A stretch of 64,000 nt of DNA from Pseudomonadota bacterium (lineage in GTDB: Bacteria > Pseudomonadota > Gammaproteobacteria > Steroidobacterales > Steroidobacteraceae), in NCBI GenBank assembly GCA_016704655.1, contig JADIZR010000005.1, forward strand, positions 124,001-188,000, read 5' to 3'. Each line of letters begins with the position of its first letter. Position 1 is the first letter of the stretch. This document shows positions 45,932 through 54,499 of this stretch, one piece after another. The position numbers were made by a program, and so were the translations under genes. The notes under the pieces are model-generated. The model did not search any database and had not been told where the DNA came from. It was given only the letters and a program-made list of their open reading frames with translations.

Positions 45932-47133
45932 AGTTCGGCATCGACCGGCTCTGTGCCGACCCCGCCCTGCGCCAGGACCTGCGCAGCCGCCGGGTGGCGC
46001 TGCTCGCCCATCCCGCCTCGGTCACGGCCGATCTCACACATTCACTGGACGCGCTCGCCGCGCTCGGCGACGTGCGACTCACGGCCGCTTTCGGCCCGCA
46101 GCACGGCTTGCGCGGCGACAAGCAGGACAACATGGTCGAGTCGCCCGACTTCCACGATCCGCAACTTGGCCTGCCGATCTTCAGTCTGTACGGCGAAGTG
46201 CGGCGCCCCACGGAAGCGATGCTCGACACGTTCGACGTGCTGCTCGTCGACCTGCAGGACCTCGGTTGCCGCATCTACACCTTCATCACGACGCTGCGTT
46301 ACGTGCTCGAAGCCGCGGCACGCCGTGGCAAAAGCGTGTGGGTACTCGACCGACCCAACCCGATCGGACGTCCGGTCGAGGGCCTGAGCCTGCGGCCAGG
46401 CTGGGAAAGTTTCGTCGGCGCTGGCGAAATGCCGATGCGGCACGGACTCACGCTCGGTGAAATGGGCTGCTGGTTCATTCGCCGCCTCGGACTCGACGTG
46501 GACTACCGCGTCGTCGAAATGACGGGCTGGCAGCCGGAATCCGCACCGGGATATGGCTGGCCACTTGGCGAACGGACCTGGATCAACCCGAGCCCCAACG
46601 CACCGAATCTGGCGATGGCGCGCTGCTACCCGGGCACCGTGCTGCTGGAAGGCACCACCCTCTCGGAAGGCCGTGGCACGACGCGTCCACTTGAACTGTT
46701 CGGCGCACCCGACCTGGACATCAGCGCGCTGGTTACCGAAATGCGCCGCCTGGCGCCCGAGTGGCTCGCGGGATGCCGGCTTCGTCCCTGCTGGTTCGAG
46801 CCGACGTTCCACAAGCACCAGGGCCTGCTCTGCGCCGGACTGCAGACGCACGTCGACGACGGCGCTTACGATCACAGGGCCTTCCGTCCGTGGCGCCTGC
46901 AGGCACTGGCGTTCAAGGCGTTGCGCAACCTGCAACCGGGCTACGACCTGTGGCGTGACTTCCCTTACGAGTACGAAAACGACCGGCTGGCCATCGACCT
47001 GATCAATGGCAGTGAACTGCTGCGCACTTGGGTCGACGATCGCGCGGCGCTCCCCGGCGATCTCGAAGCCCTCACGCGCGTCGACGAACTGGCGTGGAAC
47101 GAGCAGCGCGCGTCCGTGCTGCTCTACCGTTGA
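45928..47133 (+). CDS. Exo-beta-N-acetylmuramidase NamZ-like protein (DUF1343)
   Basis: A 401-residue DUF1343 protein. Visible blocks: 'FGIDRLCADP', 'VALLAHPASVT', 'FGPQHGLRGDKQDNM', 'LLVDLQDLGCRIYTFITTL', 'LDRPNPIG', 'EMPMRHGLTLGEM' and 'TTLSEGRGTTRPLELFGAP'. NamZ, characterised in Bacillus, removes N-acetylmuramic acid from the non-reducing end of peptidoglycan fragments. No signal peptide is evident, so it may act on recovered muropeptides in the cytoplasm. Its GTG overlaps the DOMON stop and its TGA overlaps the glpD TTG, a chain of translational couplings. Confidence 0.8.
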   Translation: MKFGIDRLCADPALRQDLRSRRVALLAHPASVTADLTHSLDALAALGDVRLTAAFGPQHGLRGDKQDNMVESPDFHDPQLGLPIFSLYGEVRRPTEAMLDTFDVLLVDLQDLGCRIYTFITTLRYVLEAAARRGKSVWVLDRPNPIGRPVEGLSLRPGWESFVGAGEMPMRHGLTLGEMGCWFIRRLGLDVDYRVVEMTGWQPESAPGYGWPLGERTWINPSPNAPNLAMARCYPGTVLLEGTTLSEGRGTTRPLELFGAPDLDISALVTEMRRLAPEWLAGCRLRPCWFEPTFHKHQGLLCAGLQTHVDDGAYDHRAFRPWRLQALAFKALRNLQPGYDLWRDFPYEYENDRLAIDLINGSELLRTWVDDRAALPGDLEALTRVDELAWNEQRASVLLYR

Positions 47134-48622
47134 CCACAGTGCACGAGTCCTGCGACGTCCTGGTCGTCGGGGGCGGTATCAATGGCGCAGGTGTCGCGCG
47201 GGACGCGGCGGGACGCGGCCTGCGCACGGTGCTCTGCGAGCAGCACGACCTGGCGTCGCACACGTCCTCTGCGAGCACCAAGCTGGTCCATGGCGGACTG
47301 CGCTACCTCGAATACTACGACTTCGGCCTGGTGCGGAAATCGCTGCTGGAGCGCGAGGTGGTGCTGGCCTCCGCACCCCACCTGTCGTGGCCGCTGCGCT
47401 TCGTGCTGCCGCACGACTCGCACCTGCGACCGGCGTGGATGATCCGCGCCGGGCTCTTCCTGTACGATCACCTCGCGACGCGCAGGACCCTGCCGGCGTC
47501 GAGGAAGATCGACCTGCGCAAGCATCCCGCCGGACGATCGCTCAACCCGCGTTACCGCACGGCCTTCGAATATTCGGATGGCTGGGTCGACGATGCGCGG
47601 CTGGTCGTTGCCAATGCCGTCGATGCGTTCGAGCGCGGCGCCGAGGTGCTGACTCGCACTGCCTGCGTCAGGCTGCAGCGGGATAGCATGGAATGGATCG
47701 CGACATTACGCACGGCCGACGGTCGCGAACGAACCCTGCGAACGCGGATCGTGGTCAACGCGGCGGGCCCGTGGGTCGCTGAGTTCCTCGACCACTGCAC
47801 GCCGACACCCGCCCGGCACCATCCGCGCATGATCCGCGGCAGCCACATCGTCGTGCGCAAATTGTTCGATCACGAATTCGCGTACATCTTCCAGGCGCCC
47901 GACGGCCGCATCGTGTTCGCCTTACCTTACGAGGGCGACTTCACGTTGATCGGCACGACAGAAAGCGAATACACCGGCGACCTCGCCCGCCCTGCGATCA
48001 TCGCGGCCGAGCAGGCTTACCTGCTCGACATGGCCAACCGGTACTTTCAGCGCGACCTCGGCGTGAGCGATGTCGTCTGGACCTTTGCCGGCCTGCGCCC
48101 CTGCTGGCCGCTTCCCTGGACGATCCGAAAAGCGTCACGCGCGATTACGTCATTGATTTCGATCGCTCCGGACCGCCGCTCCTGTCCATGTACGGCGGCA
48201 AGCTCACCACGTACCGCAAGCTCGCGGAGCAGGTGGTCGACCTGCTCGCTCCCGCGCTCGGCCATGCCTCGACTGCGTGGACCGCGGCAACTCCGCTGCC
48301 GGGCGGCGATATGCCCGATGGCGACTTCGCGGGGTTCCTGGCGCAGGCACGAGTTCGTCACGGCTGGCTCGCGCCCACCTTACTGCACCGCTACGCCCGT
48401 GCGTACGGCACGCGCATCGGTCGGCTGCTCGCCGGATGCTCGCAGGTCACGGATCTCGGCGAGGAAGTGCTGCCCGGCCTGTACGCGCAAGAGGTTCACT
48501 ATCTGCGCGCTGTGGAATTCGCCCGCACGGCGCAGGACATCCTCTATCGCCGCAGCAAGCTCGGCGTACACCTGGCCGCGGACAGCGAGAAAATCCTGGA
48601 CGGGTGGCTAGCGCAGCACTGA
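47130..48622 (+). pseudogene. glpD: Aerobic glycerol-3-phosphate dehydrogenase, one-base frameshift
   Basis: Starts at TTG 47130 overlapping the upstream stop (TTGA). The first frame has the FAD loop (VVGGGINGAGVARDAAGRG) and 'FEYSDGWVDDARLV'; it leaves the frame after TFAGLRP. In the next frame LLAASLDDPKSVTRDYVIDF, SMYGGKLTTYR and the C-terminal domain continue to 48622. Loss of one C in CCCC (48098-48101) explains it; repaired length is about 497 residues, GlpD-like. GlpD oxidises glycerol-3-phosphate into dihydroxyacetone phosphate at the membrane. glpK is nearby. Probably a sequence error. Confidence 0.85.
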
Positions 48623-48662
48623 CGCCAGCGGGCGTCCGCGCGACGGGCGACGGGCGACGGCT

Positions 48663-50558
48663 TCAGGCGAGGTTGACGGACGCGCTCTGGCGCCCACCGC
48701 GCAACAGGAAGTAGCAGACCCCGAGCGCGACGATCAGCGCGCCGAATTCGCCGACCAGTCCCCCGAGCCGCGGATCGATCGCCTTCGGGGCGACGCCTGC
48801 CGCGACGAGACCCGCGATGGCGACACCCGCAAGTCCTTCGCCGGCGACAAGGCCCGAAGCCGCCAGGATGCCGGTGTCGCTTTCGCTCGCTGCACCCGGC
48901 GTCCGGTTGCGTTCAACCAGCGCCCTCACGCAACCGCCGACGAACAGGGGCGCCATCGTCGCGAGCGGCAGGTAGATCCCGATCGAGAATGCGAGCCCCG
49001 ACACGCCGCAAAGCATCGCGGCGATCGCAAGGCCGGCGCCGGTCAGCACCAGGTCCCAGGGCAGCGCTCCCGCCAGCACGCCTTCGATGATCGTCTTCAT
49101 CAGCGTCGCCTGCGGTGCGGGAATTTCCTTCGAGCCGAATTCGTAGGCATTGCCGAGCAGCATCACGGTCGCCGCGACGGCCCAGCACGCGAAGGCCGCG
49201 CCGATGAGCTGGCCAAGCTGCTGCCGCGCCGGGGTGGCGCCGACCAGCCATCCGGTCTTGAGGTCCTGCGAGATGTCGCCGGCCTTGCTCGCCGCGACCG
49301 CAACGATCGTGCCGACGGTGAGCACGCCTGCTCGCGCGTCGAGGTCGACCCATCCCGCAGCCGCGAAGACCGACGCGGTGCCGAGCAGCGTCACCAGCGC
49401 GATGCCGGACGTGGGTTGCGACGAGACGCCCACGATGCCGACGATGCGGGCCGCCACCGCGACGAACAGCACGCCAAACACACCGACGCCGCACGCGAGG
49501 ATCGCGCGCTGCAGCGGCGCCATCTCGCCCGCGAACACGCCGGGCACGAGACCCGAGGTCAATACCACGAGCGCCACGCCACCGAACACGAAGCTGCCGG
49601 GCAGGTCCCGATCGGTCCGCGCCGTTGCGCCACCGCCACGTGCGTCGCTGTCCTGCATGCCGCGCGCAACGGACGTGAACGCATCCAGCATCGTCGGCAG
49701 ACCGCGCAGCACCGTAAGGATGCCTGCCGTAGCCACCGCACCGGCGCCGATGTAACGAACGTAGCGCGACCAGATGTCGCCGGCGTCCATGTCGACGATG
49801 AGCCGCTGCGTTTCCGGATAGAGCGGCTGCGTCATCGCCGCGCCCATCCAGGCGATGAGTGGCGTGATCACGACCGCCGAGATCAGCGCGCCCGCCACGC
49901 AGACAGCAGCCTGCCGGTAGCCGAGGATATAGCCGACGCCGAGCAGCGCCGGTGCGATCTCGAGCGCGAGTTCCGCTTTCGGCAACACCGGCAGGGCGAA
50001 GCCGATTTCGCCGGGCAACAGGTAAGCCAGCGAGATGACGACCTTCACCGCGGCGCCGGCCGCCATGCCGCGGAAGATCCATGCGCTGGCATTCGCCGCG
50101 CCGCTGGATTCGTGCACCGTGGCGCGCAACACTTCGGCGCAGGCCGTGCCTTCGGGGTATGGCAGCTCGTCGTGTGCCTTGACGATCAACAGCCGCCGCA
50201 GCGGCACCATCGCGGCGATGCCCAGCAGCGCGCCCAGGAACGCGAGCGCCACGACCTGCAGGTACGGCGGCGTAGCGCCCCACAGGAACAGCGCTGGAAT
50301 CGTGAAGATCGTGCCCGTCGCCAGCGCGGTGGAGGCCGAAGCGACCGTCTGCGAGAGGTTGGCTTCGAGAATCGTACCGCGCAAGCGCAACAGGCGAAAA
50401 ACCGCGACGGTCATCACGGCGGCGGGGATCGACGCCGACACGGTCATGCCCACCCGCAGGCCAAGGTAGGCGTTGGCGGCGCCGAACACGATGCCGAGCA
50501 CGACGCCGACGACGATGGCCTTGAGGGTGAACTCCGCGACGCCTTCGGCCTGTGTCAT
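48663..50558 (-). CDS. OPT family oligopeptide transporter
   Basis: A 631-residue membrane protein of about 15 spans. The N-terminus 'FTLKAIVVGVVLGIVFGAANAYLGLRVGMTVSASIPAAV' and 'ANLSQTVASASTALATGTIFTIPALF' are the bacterial OPT (YSL-like) signature, with 'LPYPEGTACAEVLRA' and 'KAGDISQDLKTGWLVGATP' later. Bacterial OPT members are thought to import peptides or metal chelates. MTQAEG at 50558 is preferred to an upstream ATG at 50594. It lies between glpD and glpK on the opposite strand. Confidence 0.9.
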   Translation of the reverse strand: MTQAEGVAEFTLKAIVVGVVLGIVFGAANAYLGLRVGMTVSASIPAAVMTVAVFRLLRLRGTILEANLSQTVASASTALATGTIFTIPALFLWGATPPYLQVVALAFLGALLGIAAMVPLRRLLIVKAHDELPYPEGTACAEVLRATVHESSGAANASAWIFRGMAAGAAVKVVISLAYLLPGEIGFALPVLPKAELALEIAPALLGVGYILGYRQAAVCVAGALISAVVITPLIAWMGAAMTQPLYPETQRLIVDMDAGDIWSRYVRYIGAGAVATAGILTVLRGLPTMLDAFTSVARGMQDSDARGGGATARTDRDLPGSFVFGGVALVVLTSGLVPGVFAGEMAPLQRAILACGVGVFGVLFVAVAARIVGIVGVSSQPTSGIALVTLLGTASVFAAAGWVDLDARAGVLTVGTIVAVAASKAGDISQDLKTGWLVGATPARQQLGQLIGAAFACWAVAATVMLLGNAYEFGSKEIPAPQATLMKTIIEGVLAGALPWDLVLTGAGLAIAAMLCGVSGLAFSIGIYLPLATMAPLFVGGCVRALVERNRTPGAASESDTGILAASGLVAGEGLAGVAIAGLVAAGVAPKAIDPRLGGLVGEFGALIVALGVCYFLLRGGRQSASVNLA

Positions 50559-50596
50559 CGCCGGATCATCGCGTAACACTGGCGCAGGGCGCAATG

Positions 50597-50615
50597 CTAG
50601 AGCCTGCTGCTCTAG
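50597..50615. promoter_or_regulatory. Inverted repeat before glpK
   Basis: CTAGAGC (50597-50603) and GCTCTAG (50609-50615) with a 5-base loop, 30-48 bases before the glpK start and just after the divergent OPT start. Could be an operator for either gene. Confidence 0.35.
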
Positions 50616-50644
50616 AATCCGGGTGCGTCTCCGCAGGTACCCAC

Positions 50645-52138
50645 ATGCCGCAGTTCATCCTCGCGCTCGACCAGGGCACCACCAGTTCGCGGTCGATCCT
50701 GTTCGACGCCGCCGGCACGCCGGTGGCGACGGCACAGCGCGAATTCACGCAGCACTTTCCACGCTCCGGCTGGGTCGAGCACGATGCGGAAGAGATCTGG
50801 GCGACGCAGGCAGCGACGATCACGGAGGTGCTCGTGCGAGCGCGCGCAACGCCGGCGGACGTGGCCGCCATCGGCATCACCAACCAGCGTGAGACGACCG
50901 TGCTGTGGGACCGCAGCACCGGCCAGCCCGTTGCGCCGGCCATCGTCTGGCAGGATCGACGCACGGCCGCCCTGTGCCAGCAACTGCAGGCCGACGGCCT
51001 GGAACCCGAAGTCGCCCGGCGCACTGGACTGCTGCTCGATCCGTATTTTTCGGGCACCAAGCTGGCGTGGCTGCTCGATCACGTGCCGGGAGCACGTCAG
51101 CGCGCGGAAAACGGCGATCTCGCCTTCGGCACGATCGACAGCTGGCTGGTGTGGAAGCTGTCGAACGGCGCGCGACACGTGACCGACGTATCCAATGCCA
51201 GCCGTACGCTGCTGCTCAACGTTGCAAGCGCCGAGTGGGATGACTTCATGCTCGAAAGTTTGCGCATTCCGCGCGCCGTGCTGCCGCAAGTCGTGGCCTC
51301 GTCGCTCACGCGGAACGCGCCAGTCGCCACGCTCGGCACCCTCTCGGTGCCGATTGCTGGCATCGCCGGCGACCAGCAGGCCGCGCTGTTCGGCCAGGCG
51401 TGCTTCGAACCTGGCATGGCCAAGAACACCTACGGCACGGGTTGTTTCCTGCTGATGAACACCGGTACGACGCCGCTCCCCTCCAGTAATCGACTGCTGA
51501 CCACCATTGCCTGGCAGACGACGGATCTGCGCTATGCGCTTGAAGGCGCCGTGTTCGTCGGTGGCGCGGTCGTGCAGTGGCTGCGGGACGGGCTCGGCAT
51601 CATCGAGCGCTCGGCCGACATCGAAGCGCTGGCAGCGAGCGTCCCGGATGCCGGCGGGGTCTATCTTGTGCCCGCCTTCACCGGACTCGGCAGCCCGCAC
51701 TGGGATGCGTACGCACGCGGAACGATGGTCGGGCTGTCGCGTGGAACGACACGGGCGCACATCGCCCGCGCCGCGCTGGAAGCCATCGCCTTCCAGAGCG
51801 CCGAAGTGCTGCTGGCCATGCAACGCGACGCTCACCATCCGCTGATCGAGCTGCGGGTGGACGGCGGCGCCACGAGCAACGACCTGCTGATGCAGTTCCA
51901 GGCCGACCTGCTCGGCGTGCCGGTCGTGCGGCCGCAGGTCACGGAGACGACGGCGCTGGGTGCCGCGTACCTCGCCGGATTGGGCACGGGTTTCTGGTCG
52001 TCACCGTTGGAGGTCGCAGCGAACTGGCGGGCCGAGCGGCGGTTCGAGCCGCAGATGTCGCGCGACGAGGCGAACGCCCGGCTGGCTCGATGGGCGCAGG
52101 CCGTGGATCGATCGCGCGGCTGGCACGTCGAGAGCTAG
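50645..52138 (+). CDS. glpK: Glycerol kinase
   Basis: A 497-residue kinase that makes glycerol-3-phosphate from glycerol and ATP. The FGGY-family landmarks are present: 'LDQGTTSSRSILFD' at the start, 'GWVEHDAEEIW', 'DQQAALFGQACFEPG', 'NTYGTGCFLLMNTG', 'VDGGATSNDLLMQFQ'. Full length. It starts 86 bases after the divergent OPT gene and with glpD gives glycerol use. It ends 9 bases before the fusion gene. Confidence 0.95.
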   Translation: MPQFILALDQGTTSSRSILFDAAGTPVATAQREFTQHFPRSGWVEHDAEEIWATQAATITEVLVRARATPADVAAIGITNQRETTVLWDRSTGQPVAPAIVWQDRRTAALCQQLQADGLEPEVARRTGLLLDPYFSGTKLAWLLDHVPGARQRAENGDLAFGTIDSWLVWKLSNGARHVTDVSNASRTLLLNVASAEWDDFMLESLRIPRAVLPQVVASSLTRNAPVATLGTLSVPIAGIAGDQQAALFGQACFEPGMAKNTYGTGCFLLMNTGTTPLPSSNRLLTTIAWQTTDLRYALEGAVFVGGAVVQWLRDGLGIIERSADIEALAASVPDAGGVYLVPAFTGLGSPHWDAYARGTMVGLSRGTTRAHIARAALEAIAFQSAEVLLAMQRDAHHPLIELRVDGGATSNDLLMQFQADLLGVPVVRPQVTETTALGAAYLAGLGTGFWSSPLEVAANWRAERRFEPQMSRDEANARLARWAQAVDRSRGWHVES

Positions 52139-52147
52139 TATCGCCGC

Positions 52148-54499
52148 ATGGGCAAGGCCATCGCATTCGCCACTCCGGTGTTCTTCCTGCTGATCGCGCT
52201 GGAACTGCTGGTGGCGCGCGCCCGCGGCATGGCGGGTGCCTACCGGCTGAATGACGCGGTCAACAGTCTGAGCCTGGGCGTGATGAGCCAGGTGGTCGGG
52301 CTGTTCGTGCGGGTTTTCAACTATGGCGTCTACGTGCTGGTCTTCGAGCACGTGGCGCTCGGCAACTGGCCCGGCGAGTGGTGGGCGTGGGCGCTGGCCA
52401 TCGTCTTTTACGACTTCTGTTATTACTGGAATCACCGGCTTGGTCACGAGAGCGCGGTGTTCTGGGCCTCGCACGTCGTGCATCACCAGAGCCAGCGCTA
52501 CAACCTGTCGACGGCGCTGCGGCAGACCAGCAGCGGCGCGTTTCTCGGCTGGATCTTCTACCTGCCGATGGCGGTCGCGGGCGTGCCACCCGCAATGTTC
52601 GCGGTGGCGGCGATCGTCGACCTGCTCTACCAGTACTGGATCCACACCGAAGTCATCGGCAAGCTCGGCTGGTTCGACCGCTGGTTCGCCTCGCCATCGA
52701 ACCACCGTGTGCACCACGCCGTGAACGACCGCTACATCGACCGCAACTATGGCGGCATCTTCATGGCGTGGGATCACCTCTTCGGCACGTTCGTCGACGA
52801 GTCCGAACGCTGCGTGTACGGCACGCGTACCCCGCTCAACTCGTGGGATCCGCTGTGGGCCAACCTCGAGGTGTACGCGGACCTCGCGCGCAAGTCGATG
52901 CAATGCGAGCGCTGGAGCGACCGCGTTCGCGTCTGGCTGAAGCCTCCCGGCTGGCAACCGGCCGCGGCCAACGGCTCGGCCCGGCATAAGCCGCATTTCG
53001 ACGTGTCGCAGGTGCAGACGTACGACCCGCCGATGGCACGTCCCGTGCGCGCGTTTGCCCTCGCCCAGATCGCAATGGCCATCCTCGGCTCGATGCTGCT
53101 GCTCTGGTATGCCGAGGTGCTCCCGCCGCTGCCCCTGGTCGCGGGAGCTGTCGCGGTGGTTGCCGTGTTGTGGCTGACGGGCGCGGTCATGCAGTCGCGT
53201 CTGCGCATGAGCCGTGCGATTGCGGCAGAAATCGCCCTTGTCGGCATGGCGATCTTCGCGACCGGCGCGTCAGCCGCGACAGCTCGCGCTGCGCCACCGC
53301 CGATCGCCCCGGTGATCGTTGACGACGCGCGAGTGCAATACGCCGTTGAACTCGCGCGGGCCGATTTCCTGGCGCTGCAGTCGTTCGATCGCATGCACGT
53401 GACCGTGCTGCTGCAGGACCGCGACGGCCACTGGCGGCGGGGCGCCGTCGAAGGCGATCAGCTTGCGTATCCGGCAAGCAGCGTGAAGCTCGGCTTTCTC
53501 GTCGGCGCGGTGCACTGGTGCCACGAACAGGACAGGGCACCGGATTGCCTCGACGAATTCGTGCGGCCGATGATCGTCGACTCCGACAACGTCGCAACCG
53601 GCGAAGTCGTCGACCGCATCAGCGGTGACCCGAATGCCCCCGCTGCCGGCAACGACGCCGACGCCTGGATCGAGCGTCGTCGCTATACGGAACGCGTGCT
53701 CGAGTCGGCGGGCCTGCTTGGATCGCAGCGACTGTTCACCAAGACCTACCCGACGAATTCAGGCGAAGAGCCTGCCGAACTGGAGCGGCTCGCCTGGCAG
53801 CGGCTCGGTCGCAACGCGATGACCACGAACCTCGCCGCAGCGATGATGCTCAACGTGTCGGTGGGCACGCTCGAACCCCAGGCCACGGACTACATGCGCT
53901 CTTTGCTGCGTCGACCTGCTTCCTCAGGCCACAGCAGTCTCGGCGGTGGGCTGCCGCCAGGTTCCAAGCACGAGAACAAGATCGGCAGCGCCTTCGACAC
54001 GCTGCAGGACGTGATGTACGCCGAGCTGCCGGGCGGCCGACGGCTGGTCGTTGCGGCGTTCACGAACGGCTGGGACTCGCAGGAGCCCGAGCCCTGGGAT
54101 GTCGCGAAACTCGGCGACTTCACGGCGCGCCTGCTGCAGAAACTGCGGCTGGACGGCGCCGCTGGACGCGAACCCCGCTACGTCGATGCCTCGCCCGCCG
54201 GGGACGGCACGGTCAGCTGGCAATGGCGCGTGCGACAGCCCGGTCGTTACCAGCTCGCGCTCTGGCACGAGGCCGATCCCGGCAATACTCATGCAGCGCA
54301 CGCGATCCTGGAGACGCCGGGCCGGCGGGACGAAATCGCATTGCTCGACCTTTCCACGTGGGGGCGGCGCTGGATCTGGCTCGGCGACGTCGAACTCGAC
54401 CGCGGCAGGACGGCGCTCGTGTTGACGACGTCAGCACCCGGGAAGCTGGCAGGTGGCCGCCTGCGCATCGCGCGCTGGCCCGACGCTCAGGTCGACTGA
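52148..54499 (+). CDS. Fusion: di-iron fatty acid hydroxylase/sterol desaturase + class A beta-lactamase-like serine hydrolase + beta-sandwich domain
   Basis: A single 783-residue frame with three parts. Residues 1-260: membrane di-iron hydroxylase with three histidine boxes, HRLGH (96-100), HVVHH (109-113), HRVHH (186-190), and about four spans. Residues 300-375: more hydrophobic spans, the last (MSRAIAAEIALVGMAIFATGASA) looking like a signal peptide at Met354. Residues 385-665: penicillin-binding/class A beta-lactamase-like fold with SxxK (Ser444-Lys447, in YPASSVKLG), SDN (479-481) and KIG (611-613). Residues 675-780: all-beta domain resembling golvesin-type carbohydrate-binding modules. 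No stop between; overlaps the ATPase stop by 13 bases at its end. Hydroxylases and serine hydrolases of this kind normally are separate proteins. Confidence 0.75.
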   Translation: MGKAIAFATPVFFLLIALELLVARARGMAGAYRLNDAVNSLSLGVMSQVVGLFVRVFNYGVYVLVFEHVALGNWPGEWWAWALAIVFYDFCYYWNHRLGHESAVFWASHVVHHQSQRYNLSTALRQTSSGAFLGWIFYLPMAVAGVPPAMFAVAAIVDLLYQYWIHTEVIGKLGWFDRWFASPSNHRVHHAVNDRYIDRNYGGIFMAWDHLFGTFVDESERCVYGTRTPLNSWDPLWANLEVYADLARKSMQCERWSDRVRVWLKPPGWQPAAANGSARHKPHFDVSQVQTYDPPMARPVRAFALAQIAMAILGSMLLLWYAEVLPPLPLVAGAVAVVAVLWLTGAVMQSRLRMSRAIAAEIALVGMAIFATGASAATARAAPPPIAPVIVDDARVQYAVELARADFLALQSFDRMHVTVLLQDRDGHWRRGAVEGDQLAYPASSVKLGFLVGAVHWCHEQDRAPDCLDEFVRPMIVDSDNVATGEVVDRISGDPNAPAAGNDADAWIERRRYTERVLESAGLLGSQRLFTKTYPTNSGEEPAELERLAWQRLGRNAMTTNLAAAMMLNVSVGTLEPQATDYMRSLLRRPASSGHSSLGGGLPPGSKHENKIGSAFDTLQDVMYAELPGGRRLVVAAFTNGWDSQEPEPWDVAKLGDFTARLLQKLRLDGAAGREPRYVDASPAGDGTVSWQWRVRQPGRYQLALWHEADPGNTHAAHAILETPGRRDEIALLDLSTWGRRWIWLGDVELDRGRTALVLTTSAPGKLAGGRLRIARWPDAQVD

